Part shown: positions 46,176 to 56,357 of the stretch, one piece after another | How the letters are laid out: the number at the start of each line of letters is the position of its first letter | Numbering within the stretch: the stretch's first letter is position 1 | Source of the DNA: Emergomyces orientalis | Taxonomy: Eukaryota; Ascomycota; Eurotiomycetes; Onygenales; Ajellomycetaceae | Assembly (NCBI GenBank): GCA_002110485.1 | Contig: MOWL01000053.1 | Span: 48,297 to 112,296 of the forward strand | DNA: 64,000 nucleotides | Reading direction: 5' to 3' | Notes under the pieces: generated by a model | What the model saw: the letters and a program-made list of their open reading frames with translations, nothing else | Told to the model about the DNA's origin: nothing | Databases searched by the model: none | Translations under genes and position numbers: made by a program

Positions 46176-46950
46176 TTCATGAACAGTAAGTGGAGGAGTT
46201 TCTGCTGAGGGTCAGTGGGAGACCGCGGGACAGTGAGAGGAGAAGGCTCACCTGAAACTTCTCACAAAGTCAATGTGGCTCTGCCATTCGCCATCCAATC
46301 TAGCTTGTCTCCACCGAAACCTCCCGTGAGCTTATAAAGAACAGCTGTGTTTAAATTTATTTTAAATCTACTGCTATGTGGAAGAAGTGATCATGTTTTT
46401 GTCACTCAATGACACTTTCTCAATTCGCCTTGCGGATTGAAAAAAAAAAGATTTTGTGAAAAAAGTCTGTGGACTGTCATGGGAATTTCCCCTTGTCTGG
46501 GGACAATAAATTGAAAGCTAGGCTCTATACAAGCTTAACATTGGTGATGAATCCGCGAAGATGTGTAGTCTTCATTTCTACTGACATTGAGCAATAATTT
46601 ACAATGATCATTTGATTGGCAAACTATATAATTAATTTTCTTTGAAGGGTATTTATTGACAGTTATCTTGTTGGTACTGCAAAAGAGTCAGAAAACGTTA
46701 CATACAAAAAACACCATTTACCAATGGTTAGATAGTGAACAACAAAATATTTGATCTACATGTTGAATGTAGATTATAGGTTGAATGCATGCGTTGAATT
46801 GAGGGGCTGAATGGGAGTAAAGCAGAGGGAGCGGAGTGGAGGGGGAAAGAAAAATGAGTGAAGAGAAGAAGAGTGAAAGAAAACAAAAATGAAAGATCAG
46901 AAGAGAAAGAAAGAGATGAAAGCTGAATCAAAAAAAGAGAAAAGAAAATT
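46176..46950. other. No supported gene
   Basis: AT-rich spacer with purine-rich runs near 46840-46950. The frames here are low-complexity (Lys/Glu or Phe/Ser on the other strand). Confidence 0.5.
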
Positions 46951-46951
46951 A

Positions 46952-47452
46952 ACAAGCATGATTCATCAACTCAGCTCAGATCTTTTCATCACAAACATCA
47001 TTCAATACAGCTTCTCTGCATCTAGCCAGATGACCATGCATTTTGATCCATGTTTTTTCAAAAGTAGGTAGATATTTCACAAATTCAAGAATTAGAGAAT
47101 ATGCATAGTGGATGAATAGCAACATGTGATCCCGGGTATGTGGGAGGTGCGAACTTAAAAGCTTCAAAAATGGCTGAATATCAATCTGCCACATTCTGGT
47201 AGGCAATGAACATTTATTGGGAATTTGTTGAAGATCCAGATTAGCGGACAGATGTTGCATAGCTATAAAGAAATCACAATACTCTCTCAGTAGAACTTTA
47301 TGAGAAGAGTTCAAAAGTTGCCATTGTGCATCAGTGAAATGTTCCATTGATTTGAAGAGCTGCTGCTCCTTGCATTTCTCCTCAGCTTTATCAAGGCTGA
47401 AAAGTATGTGTTCAGCCTGATGCGCTAATTCTTCACCCGATATCATGGTCAA
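46952..47452 (-). pseudogene. Est1-type domain protein fragment
   Basis: ATG 47452 opens a 158-residue helical frame with Tyr-Cys-Asp-Phe-Phe-Ile-Ala, Pro-Thr-Arg-Met-Trp, Phe-Leu-Lys-Leu-Leu, and Tyr-Ala-Tyr-Ser. It matches the start of a large Pezizomycotina family that carries an Est1-type (DNA/RNA-binding) domain. That family is several hundred residues long, so this is a truncation. The frame is cut by TGA at 46976-46978, where relatives often have Trp, and continues for only a few codons before TAA. The family call is from memory of the pattern. Confidence 0.5.
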
Positions 47453-47518
47453 TCAAAAAAGAGATATTCCGGGGCAGTCACACCACAGTTCAGGTTTCAT
47501 TTGATACTTTTTAATTGT

Positions 47519-48526
47519 TCAGTTGAAGATATAGTCATTCTGGAATCTCTCGCGCGCAAACAAATCGCGGAAGATCTTTCAGAGATAGAAGTAGTCTGAC
47601 TCACAGTACATGAAGAAGGTAGAGAATTCAGCAGACAATTCACTGCAGAGTTGGCTGATGGAAATATCCTGTTTTTTCTTCAAGATGAGATTGTGATCCT
47701 CCTGCTCTGTCAGAGCAGTCGGGTCTAGCCACGGAAGAGACCCATGAAGTAAATACAGCAATGTATAGCCAAGAGCCTCCATATCATCACGAGGAGATTG
47801 CTCCAGTCCTAAATGAGCATTGATACTAGCAAAGCAGGCAGTGCCAGTGTTCAGTGTTTCACAAGCTGAACCTTCAAGATCATATTTCCTAGCCAGCACA
47901 AAATCAATAGCGTGAACTTGATTTCCGCACTTTCCAATACTCATTAGAAAGTTGTCAGGCCTGACATCACAATGAAGAAAAGACTTTTTATGAATGTCTT
48001 CAAGGCAGGATATAAGTTGCTCAGCCAATGAAAGCACAGTCTTCAGAGTGAATTTCCTGTCACAGAAGATGAAAAGGTTCTCCAGGGTAGGACCAAGTAG
48101 ATCAATAATCATGGCCTGATAGTCATCTGCGGGCATGCCAAACCAATGAATAAAAGGGATTCCGACACCACCACTGAGGTGTCTGTAGACACGGGACTCA
48201 TCCTGAAGCAGTCCGGCATTGTTGTACTCGATCTTGATGGCAACTTCTTGTCCGGAGATAGTATTGATGCCTATTCAGAGGTGTAAGACAGTATGATCAG
48301 GGAAGTTGGTAAACGATGGGCTGCTTACCAGTATAGATGTTACCGTGACTTCCCTTCCCTATCATTTTGTCAATTTCATATTTATCGATGTATAGCTTCT
48401 GAAATGAAGGGTTAATTTCATGTCCTTCAGTGTCAATGGCACAATGCTCACTGGAATATCCTTCAAATGAAGTCCCGCAGTGGCGACAGCTGTGTCGTGG
48501 GTGATATCGCTAGGTTTTTTAGACAT
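47519..48526 (-). pseudogene. Casein kinase 1-like gene with damaged catalytic motifs
   Basis: A kinase of the CK1 class is split by a 57-nt intron (48328-48272). Motifs are Ile-Gly-Lys-Gly-Ser-His-Gly-Asn-Ile-Tyr, Val-Ala-Ile-Lys-Ile-Glu, Pro-Asp-Asn-Phe-Leu-Met, Asn-x-His-Leu-Gly-x-Glu-Gln-Ser-x-Arg-Asp-Asp, and the closing Lys-Ile-Phe-Arg-Asp-Leu-Phe. Key residues differ from the family: His-Cys-Asp for His-Arg-Asp, Asp-Phe-Val for Asp-Phe-Gly, and Gly-Thr-Ala-Cys for Gly-Thr-Ala-Arg. A TGA at 47579-47581 replaces the Arg of Leu-Arg-Lys. Three of these four fit C-to-T at CpG in Arg codons. The N-terminal exon needs a frame change after ATG 48526. Probably a pseudogene. If expressed, the product would be a pseudokinase. 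Confidence 0.75.
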
Positions 48527-49501
48527 TTTGAATGAGTTTGGCCGAATGGTTGATGAATGGTTTTCTTGGTCTGCTCCAGAAAGGGGAACGAAAATTAAGA
48601 TTCAAGAGAGTGCCTGAGTTGCAAGATAACTGAGAAAATATGATGAGTGATATACTTTATAAAGACAATACACATCATCTTCAGCCCTGAAAAAGAAATG
48701 TGTACAGCAATCTCTGCTAAATACTGAAACAGGTAGCAATTTAATATTAGGGACATCACAACCAGGGTCAGCTGCCCGCCATTTGTGTGAACCAGTTGCA
48801 AATCTAGTACCCTGACTTTTCACCTCCTAACACCACTCAGACAGAAATATTGGTCCTATCAGGCGGAGGGTATGGATTGGCATGAGACGATATAGCCAAA
48901 CCTGAATTGTATAATCCCAGGTTCGCAGCAACTGAAGTTGTGGCTACTCAATACACATTCAGGTGAGCAGAGCAGCAATGCATCTCTCAGCCTACTGCAG
49001 CTGGATCACACTTGTAGTTTCTCAACCATTGATCCGGTTGGGTAATATAGTTAGCAATCAGGCAATTTGAGCATGGGGTGGATACTGTTTTTGCGGTGTA
49101 AGTCTCCAGAATGCCGCTCCATTATGCCTTGCAGATAAATCACCCATCCTTAATCCCGCATTCCATACGCTACTATCTATTCCACAACAGGAGTCTGGTA
49201 AACCCGAAAATCTTATAGAAGCTGCCTATCTTGTGGTAGTTGTTGTGGCCCATCTGCCATGTGGGCATTAGTCCATCAATAACTTCCATGATTTATTGAT
49301 TTTTATTCTTGAACACACTTTCACTTTGTGTTCATCTCTTCACTTTCCCTTTTCTCTTCACAGAGAGTATGCGTCTCTGAGCTGCTTCATTCAGCATATC
49401 TGCTATATCTATCTGTAAGGAAGAAGCTCTCACAATTTTCCACATAGATTTAAATCTCAAGCTTACAGATCAGGTGAGATAGAGACCAGCATTCACTCAA
49501 A
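48527..49501. other. Intergenic, nothing recognised
   Basis: About 1 kb between the CK1-like and F-box genes. Minus-strand frames near 48595-48823 are short and overlap each other. The F-box promoter should lie at its right end. Confidence 0.5.
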
Positions 49502-50287
49502 ATGAGTGACAAACTGCTGGTTGAGTTGGTGGGACAGATTGCTCAGAACATGAACAAGAAGGATCTGAAAAATCTTATGAAAGTCTCCTGGAAGTTCCGC
49601 TCCGCTGTTGAACCAATGATATATGAGGGGATCAGTTTGACCTGCCCTGCGGTATTGGCCTTGCTGAGGGCCATTCATGAACGGCCTCGTATGGTTTCGC
49701 GCACTGAAACGCTTAAGATATCCGAGACGGAGGACCAGACAATTGATGCAATGAAGCTTGTTCAAATGGCTGGATTAAACACACAGTCAACTGGGAATCA
49801 AATCATCTTGCACCTGCTATCCAAATTGCCTAATCTCCACTCCTTTTGCCTCCGCTCTTTCAAAAGTGATTTTGGTCATATTATAAACTGTGTGGACAGA
49901 AAACCTCTTGATTTTTCCAGTCTAAGAAAGATTGTAACACTTCAGTTGCCGGCGCATTGTCTGCTCACATTTCCAACACCAGTTTTGCCTGTGACACTGG
50001 AATGCCTCAAAGTGAGAGACGCTGAGTCAGTCAACAGAGAAAATTTTATAAAAATGCTGGTCAATTATATCAAGCAGAAGCCTGTTGAGGGTACAGACAC
50101 ATGGGCGCTAAAATTCATTACTATTGTCTTGAATATTGGTTCCTGCACGTATTTCAGAGCAGAGCAGAGGGATATTTCTGAAGATAACACAGCTGAGCTG
50201 AGGGCTATCTGCAATGATAAAGAGGTGAAATTGCACTGGCATAGAATTATTGTTATGATGTGTGGTCATGAACCTTGGGCATATTAG
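49502..50287 (+). CDS. F-box-like / LRR-type protein, 261 aa
   Basis: An intact single-exon frame. The start Met-Ser-Asp-Lys-Leu-Leu-Val-Glu-Leu-Val-Gly-Gln-Ile, then Lys-Asp-Leu-Lys-Asn-Leu-Met-Lys-Val-Ser-x2-Phe-Arg, is a degenerate F-box. It is followed by leucine-rich, repeat-like segments (Leu-Pro-Asn-Leu-His-Ser-Phe-Cys-Leu-Arg; Val-Thr-Leu-Glu-Cys-Leu-Lys-Val). F-box proteins recruit substrates to SCF ubiquitin ligases. It is the only apparently intact gene among decayed neighbours between 42 and 51.7 kb. The usual Leu-Pro at the F-box start is missing, so the domain call is moderate. Confidence 0.6.
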   Translation: MSDKLLVELVGQIAQNMNKKDLKNLMKVSWKFRSAVEPMIYEGISLTCPAVLALLRAIHERPRMVSRTETLKISETEDQTIDAMKLVQMAGLNTQSTGNQIILHLLSKLPNLHSFCLRSFKSDFGHIINCVDRKPLDFSSLRKIVTLQLPAHCLLTFPTPVLPVTLECLKVRDAESVNRENFIKMLVNYIKQKPVEGTDTWALKFITIVLNIGSCTYFRAEQRDISEDNTAELRAICNDKEVKLHWHRIIVMMCGHEPWAY

Positions 50288-50467
50288 ATGCAGATTGGTC
50301 GCGTTCTAACTGTATTTTAACAATTTGCTGAGACAACCACATTCTGGAACACATTTTGTGCCACTGCACTGATTTAAGTATGATAAATTACCTCCGAGAC
50401 AAACAAGACAGACACATCCAAAAAGTGGTGAAGTACGGAGAACAAAGTAGTTATTATTACATCATGA

Positions 50468-50591
50468 CCTTGGCCACTTTGCACCACTAGACTAACTTAG
50501 TAGAGAAAAGTATCTTTAAGACAAACAAGACAAACATGAAAAGATACCCCTTCTCATACTAAATTAGTCTAGTGGTACAAAGTGGCCAAGG
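50468..50591. repeat. Hairpin: 50-bp inverted repeat with 21-nt loop
   Basis: The left arm (50468-50517) contains CTTGGCCACTTTG and CACTAGACTAA. The right arm (50539-50591) is its imperfect reverse complement, with TTAGTCTAGTG and CAAAGTGGCCAAGG. Together they could form a long imperfect hairpin. The context is non-coding. It may be a foldback/MITE remnant or a transcript with strong secondary structure. No target duplication is obvious. Confidence 0.75.
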
Positions 50592-50772
50592 TTGTGGTGT
50601 GGCCAAGTTCGTGATGAAATACATTATCATTGCCAAAAGTATAACATATAGAAAAAAACCCTCCAAAGGAAAAGGTCTATGACAGAAAAGGTCTTAATAT
50701 AAAAACTCTTGGAACATATGCTCACTATTACAGTACTCCATGCTGAGATTTCTGTGCCATTCATTCATTTAT

Positions 50773-51731
50773 TCAGTTGTCTGCATTGATCAAAGCGGCT
50801 TTCATGCTATGCTTGTGCTGAACCAAATATTCCTGAATTTCAGCTGGAGAGAATTTTGATGAAGAAATCACATTTGAGAATTCCTTTGCTTTTTCAATCA
50901 TATCTTCTGCTGGCTGATTTTAAGAAGAGTACATCTGGATAAAGATGTCATTGATTTGCTGTTCATTTGTCAAACCAAACTCAATTGACAGATCAACGCG
51001 CCCTGGTCGAGTAAGCGCAGGGTCCAGTTGATTTGAGTGATTTGTTGTCATAACCAGTATCCTTCCCCTACTAGATATCATACCATCAATCGCATTCAAA
51101 AGGTCAGCAAGTGTCACGCCATTTTTTGATTTCGGGCGAACACCGGATTCTTTGATGAAATCACGGGTGACATCAGAAGCATCAACATCTTCTATGCAAA
51201 CCAGGGAGGGGCTTGGGAGAAGAGACATCAAGAGAAGTAATACTTTATCAGTGAGCATTTCATCCTTCAGGGATATGAAATGAATATCAAGTGAAAAGTG
51301 ACTTGCTAAAGCAAGAGCTAGACTGGTTTTTCCAGTGCCGGGAGGGCCATGAAACAAATACCCTCAACGGTAAGGTTTTCCTCGCGCCTTGTACCATTCT
51401 GAACTCGACAGGAATTCCGCCACATCCATTATTAGAGAGCTCTTATGTTGTTGCTCCAGCATGACTGAACCCAAAGAACAAGAGAACTGGTGTGAGATGA
51501 GCTGCCATGGAAAATATGTCTTCACCAGATTTTTATGCTGTGGATACATCACGGATGTATACTTGTTCTCAGTCAGATACTGAACCCGTACTTCACTGAC
51601 AAACTTTTCTAGTGGTTCCCGAGACCAGCCGAGGACTGTGAGCACCAGTCGTCCAGTGCTTGGTGCAAGATGGATCCATTGTCCTCCGTACCGGAACCAT
51701 GCGTCCCCACCACATGGCTGAAATCTCAGTC
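50773..51731 (-). pseudogene. BCS1-like AAA ATPase, 5' truncated
   Basis: On the minus strand from the junction at 51731: the BCS1-type domain (Leu-Thr-Val-Leu-Gly-Trp-Ser then Val-Met-Leu-Glu-Gln-Gln-His-Lys), Trp-Tyr-Lys-Ala-Arg-Gly-Lys-Pro-Tyr-Arg. A TGA (51366-51364) follows where relatives have Arg. Then Gly-Tyr-Leu-Phe-His-Gly-Pro-Pro-Gly-Thr-Gly-Lys-Thr, Val-Cys-Ile-Glu-Asp-Val-Asp, Leu-Thr-Arg-Pro-Gly-Arg-Val-Asp. A TAA at 50920-50922 precedes Ser-Pro-Ala-Glu-Ile and the natural end at 50773. The N-terminal membrane part is missing because the copied Myb module begins at 51732. It shares its conserved motifs with the 42335 pseudogene but is a distinct paralogue. Confidence 0.8.
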
Positions 51732-53519
51732 TTGTCTGTGTGGAAACCGCTCCTCGATCTCCGTCCAAGAGAAGCCATCCTGCTTCAGGGCCACTAGGCG
51801 GACATCCTCCTCTCGAGTCCAGCGACGTCTTTTCCCGTCCGGACCCTCGACCTTCCGTCCGCCGTAATCTCTTTCGGTGTCGGCAGCTGTCGTCTCGCCC
51901 ACGAGATCTGAGGCGGTCATCAGACGGCCCGTGACCATCTCGAAAACGACTTGGGCCACCGTAGATGACAGCATCACAGCTTCCCCTCGGGCCAACAACG
52001 GAATAGGGCAACTACGCCTCTCGGCTTCAATTGGAGGTCGTGAGTGGGCAGGTGTGTCCGGGCCATGGTCTGTGTTCCAGGGGGGCGTGGAACGGTCCTT
52101 TGCAGTCGTCGTTCGACCTGCAGCGGCTGCTGCTCTTGGGATCCGAAACCGAGGACGGCGCGACGCAGCGTCGGATGGCTGTGTGGGAAGCCTGCGACGC
52201 TTCGGTGGCGGTTTTGTTGGGCCATCCTCTTCGCTGCTCGCACGGTAGTCGTCATCTGTACCGTCGGAGGGTGCGCACGAGCCACTCGTGTCGGACATGG
52301 TCGTGTTGTCTTCGACACACTGCACGGGTTTCCCGGGAAGCTTACAGTCCTGGGTATCGGGGACCTCACGCCTCGATCGTGCACGAGTCTTCCGTTGGCG
52401 GGTCCGGAGTCGGCTGCTTGGCCCATTCTCGTACCGCATTGAGCTTGATAAGTCTTCTTTGAGGCAAGCCGCTATGACTGGCACTTCGACCGCGACCATG
52501 GGGTGCATAGGACCGGTACCGACCCCGGGCTGGCGTTGTCTCTTGAGCGGGATAGAACGTCCACCGGCGATGCCAATGCCGGCTTCGGCGCTTCCACCAC
52601 CCGCCTTGGGAGAGTGAGATATGGATGTTGCACGGCTAGAAGTGTCTTGTTTGGCGGGAGACGTGAAGGTGCTGTCAACGGTGGACCCGTCCGCAGTGTT
52701 GTCATCAGAGTCTACCACGATCGGCGGATCAAAGGGCAGAGGGTCGTCACCCTGACTGCTTCGGGGCCATTCTCGTCTATGCGACGTATCCTGATCCGAA
52801 CCCGGCTCAAATAAGCCAGCCTGCGGAATCGAATCCAATACAGGCGTTGGACTGCCGTCGCCAGGAAGAGTCTTTGTGCCAGTGGATCCGACCAGGTCGC
52901 ATTCTACGGCGGACGAAGGATCTGGTAAGGATTCATCGTCTTTCTCCTGGCCTCTGTCCTCATCCCCATCAGGAAAACCTAGGGGGCGCCCTAGTGTTAG
53001 AAACCGGTCTAACCAGATAGAATAAAAATGAACAAAGGGAAGAGAGAGAGAGCGAGCTGGCTATCTACTGTGAGAACCGCGTCTCTCGTCATTCAAACAC
53101 CAGCTCAAGCGTTCCTCTGCATCACTGGGGATGGGAACGCAGAGAGATGGATTGAGATCAGCTGCATCAAGTCCCGCGAGGAATTCATCAAAATCATTCG
53201 GGCGAGTATCCTCTGCCCGGGACTGGACCTCATGGTGATCTTGGAAAGGGGGGGAAGACGGAACATGCGAAAGACAACTGGAGGGAGGAGGACAAGGGGG
53301 TAAAGGGTGGGAGAGTGTTTGAGGGCTGATGGAAGGTGCAGGGACCGTCTGGAGAGATTTGCAGGTAGAGAGTATTGGGTAATGGGGTTGGGGTTGTGGT
53401 TGATGACTAGCGGGCACGGGTCTTGAAGGGGGGAGATTCGCGGGGTTAGAGGGCTGTGAAGTTTGGGCAGCCCTCAAAGAGGGATTGGAAAGGGTATAGA
53501 CGTTCCAGTCGCTGCCCAT
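51732..53519 (-). pseudogene. Truncated copy of the Myb-RTC4 gene
   Basis: Exon 1 (53519-53069) and exon 2 (from 52990) match the intact gene at 10129-8195, including the first intron and its donor and acceptor in the same phase. The copy stops inside the Myb repeat, after His-Arg-Gln at 51732. The next bases belong to a BCS1-like pseudogene and give a stop within two codons. The second half of the Myb repeat and the whole RTC4 domain are lost, so DNA binding is probably lost. Confidence 0.85.
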
Positions 53520-54967
53520 GTTCGCAGAAAAGATGGTGATCCCACTCTGAACCAAAGAGACCACTCAGGTACTTCGTTGGAACAGCAGTGGTGAATCCAC
53601 GGGGGAAAAGGAGAGCATTTATCTACAGTTTTCAGCCGCTCTGGTGATAGCTCCACCAAAAAAGCCCGTCGGCCAGAAAAACCTACACCCGCTCAAAGAG
53701 CCGACGAGCATCAGCCTCTCCAACCAAACATCTTTAGGCCACCGGATCCCAGGATCCCAGCCTTCCCCTCACCGCATGAACCGCACACGTAACACCAGAA
53801 TGTAACCCAAGCAGGTGTGAATAGCGACCAGCCACGTCCATCTCCTGTCAGGGGGACGCAGAAGCGGCGCCACAGCCTCCTCCCCGTCCAGTTCCAATTT
53901 CGCTCGAAAATTCCAGGCATGGAAGGCTCGAGAACCATGGACGAATCGGATACAAATCCCCCAAAGAAAATGAGAACGAGCGGCACACGACAGCTGTGCA
54001 CACATGCAGCTATAGCCTCGCTTACGCAGCCTCCTCGCACCTTCGGCCCTGCGCCTTCGTCCTCTATCCCACCATCCTTGCATCGCTACATGTCGTACGC
54101 GGCACGGACATGCTCCGGAAAGCCCGATGCGACTTCAGCTCGCTCGCGTACATATCGCAGGGATTTCCAGTTGATAGGTCACAACGCAAGATCGCCACAC
54201 TGGAGCTGAAACTGGGGTCCTTCAAGCCACGGGCAGAAGGAAAGCTGGAAATGCAGCCCTTTCCAGTTATTTCTCCGTCCGACACGTAGGCACCAGCAAA
54301 TGACAAGGCGAAGAACGGGTCCAAGAGTCGGGGAAAGAATGGCGCGTGTTCAGCGACGCCGCAATTGGGATCGACCACCCATTCATTCCCACGGGGTTTC
54401 ACCGAAATGAGGCATTTTTGCCATTGGCCGCTGAGCAGGAGGCACGTCAGCAGCAGGAGAGAGGGGCTACAGAGGGAACAGGAAACCTTGAGTCAGATCA
54501 ACTGGTTGCTGATACGGGAGGGGATATCCTTTTTTTGTTTTTTTTTTTTTTTGGGGGGGGGTTCGCATGTATCACTTCAACGCGAGACGGGAAAAAAGAG
54601 TGAAGGAACAGTAGGAGGAGCGGAGGAAGAAGTAAGGCAAGGAAGTAAGGCAAGGACACATATAACATAGACGGGTTCAATGGTGATGCCTTCGTCAACG
54701 GCGGCGACCAAAATCAGAGCGATTGGACAGGTGGGTGGTGACACAGATGCAGTGGGTCAGGGATACCACACCGAAGTCGAGGACGGGGAGGAGGACAAGA
54801 CAGCAGGGGCAGAGAAGAGAAGGAAAGGAAATGAATGAAAAGAGAGAAAGGGAAATAAGAATGCAAAAGTGTGTGTGCGAGGGGAGGCAGTCAACGCAGC
54901 TTTATATAGTCATGACAGATGACGTCGGAGAGTCGAAGGGGCCGGCGGTTGCGCACCATGCCCGAAC

Positions 54968-55071
54968 GGGGCGGCGCCAGGCTTCATCGGTCCGCGCTAG
55001 ACCAGACGCGGACGGCGCTAAACCGGATCGGGCGGGGACCGCCATTTCCGGCCGCGCACTCGCCGTCGCAA
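54968..55071 (+). other. GC-rich element terminus 3 with subterminal motifs
   Basis: The last 100 bp of copy B end at GCCGTCGCAA and abut AT-rich LINE DNA. Motif copies are GGTCCGCGCTAGACC (54989-55003) and GGACGGCGCTAAACC (55010-55024), plus a weaker one at about 54968-54983. The outer motif lies about 47-61 nt from the tip, as in the inverted terminus at 13056. Confidence 0.6.
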
Positions 55072-56009
55072 CTCTTACAAAGAAAATTAAAAGAATGAAC
55101 TAACATAGAAAATTTCTCAAAGAATATTTATAATAAATTGATTTAAATTATATTTATTATATATCTAGTTGTTGTTTTTTTCTTGTTGCAATATCTGTTT
55201 CTATGATATAATTTATTAAATATTTGATATCTGTTTCAGTTTGAAACAGAAATCTCATATTTATTTGATCTATATCATATTTTCTTTTCAAATCATTTCT
55301 AATAACAGAGTTTTTTAAGCAATTTATCAATAAATGTTCTGAATCTTTCAAATAATTATATATATCACAGTTTTGAGGTCTCTCAATTCCAAATTTCTTA
55401 AAATAGAAGCCAAAGTATCCATGATCAAGCTTCAATTGAATTATTGAAGAAAAGATTTTCTTTTTGCATTTAATAGAGCATGCTTTCCACTTTGGTTTTG
55501 TTTCAAAAATCAAGTATTTGATACTTAGTTTTTGTTTTTGAGTTTCTCAATTTAAATTTCAATCTTTTAAGCATTTCTCTTTTACTTTTCTTTTTATAAA
55601 TGTTCAAGATATTTTCTGTTTTTTCACTAACTCAATTTCTGTGCTCTTTTTTGCAGCTTTATCAGCTAGTTCATTTCCTTTTATATTCATATGAGCTGGG
55701 ACTCAGTGCAAATGAATTTGTATATCTTTTAATTTTCTTATTCTTTTAATCAATTGATATACAGTTTCAATATGTATTTGATTTTCTTGAATCTTGTTTT
55801 TTTGAAATCTTTTCAAAGCTGCTTGACTGTCTGAATAAATTCATATCTCATTGATATCTGAATTTCTTGTCAATTGACTCATTGTCATTTTAAATGCTTG
55901 CATTATTGCATATACTTCTGCATCAAATACTTTCATTTCTTGACCCAGATTCCATGAATTGGTGAAGTATATATCTTTATTTCTTGTATATTGAAGTGGA
56001 ATAAGGGGT
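55072..56009 (-). pseudogene. LINE RNase H and 3' end, five in-frame TGA at Trp positions
   Basis: A single minus-strand frame from about 55995 to TAG at 55157 encodes the RNase H domain of a non-LTR element (Val-Phe-Asp-Ala-Glu, Tyr-Ser-Asp-Ser-Gln-Ala-Ala-Leu-Lys, Gly-Asn-Glu-Leu-Ala-Asp-Lys-Ala) and its C-terminal tail (Gly-His/Asp-type Tyr-Phe-x2-Tyr, Ile-Ala-Thr-Arg). Five TGA codons (55843, 55705, 55606, 55561, 55549, reading down) interrupt it, and no TAA or TAG. The one in His-[TGA]-Val-Pro-Ala-His sits exactly where the RNase H motif has Trp. TGG is also used (two times). An LTR element insertion at 56009/56010 cuts off the upstream part. Confidence 0.8.
56005..56009. repeat. Candidate 5-bp target duplication (GGGGT)
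   Basis: GGGGT directly precedes the TGTG end of the LTR. Its partner would lie beside the 5' LTR, beyond the window, so the duplication cannot be confirmed here. Confidence 0.4.
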
Positions 56010-56341
56010 TGTGCGCTTTTGGCGGCACGTGGGCAGGAGCAGCGGGATCGTAAGGAGGTTGGTAAGTTCGCCGTGTATACAATATTCTATTCAACGAGCT
56101 ATCCAAATAGCAATACAAAAGAACACGTAGGAGATTCAAATATAGAAGAAGAACAAGCAATCAATCACATATCAAATCACACAATCAAAAAGGAGCAATC
56201 TCACTGCTCTGCGTACAATCAATCTTCGCCGAATCCACACGTGTGTCAAAGGATAATGGGAATATGAGGCAGCCATGCCAAACAAATATATGAGGCAGCC
56301 TCGGCAAAAAGTAATACCATGCCGAGATTCTCCACCACACA
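56010..56341 (-). mobile_element. 3' LTR of a Ty3/gypsy retrotransposon, 332 bp
   Basis: The segment begins TGTGCGC and ends CCACACA, a TG...CA pair with inverted TGTG/CACA tips. It lies directly after a polypurine tract when read on the minus strand. The partner LTR is beyond position 64000, so length and ends come from this single copy. Confidence 0.75.
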
Positions 56342-56357
56342 TCTCCCCCCCTCTATA
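56342..56357 (-). promoter_or_regulatory. Polypurine tract
   Basis: On the minus strand TATAGAGGGGGGAGA directly precedes the LTR start TGTGTGG. This is the normal primer site for plus-strand DNA synthesis in LTR elements. Confidence 0.75.

Larger units (their letters stand above)
51732..55071 (-). repeat. Direct duplication, copy B (Myb-RTC4 module)
   Basis: Same orientation as 8295-11626, about 43.4 kb away. Differences are small: substitutions, a 36-bp loss in the acidic linker near 52115, and a short insertion near 53640-53700 in the 5' flank. The right edge coincides exactly with the GC-rich terminus. The left edge lies inside the Myb domain. Confidence 0.9.

Noticed and set aside
51364..51731. 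Joining the two BCS1-like pseudogenes as one split gene
   Set aside because: Each has its own Walker A, Walker B and C-terminal end; they are paralogues on opposite strands.
51364..52011. 215-aa minus-strand ORF
   Set aside because: A chimera across the junction at 51731: the first part is a wrong-frame reading of the Myb module and only the last part is BCS1-like.
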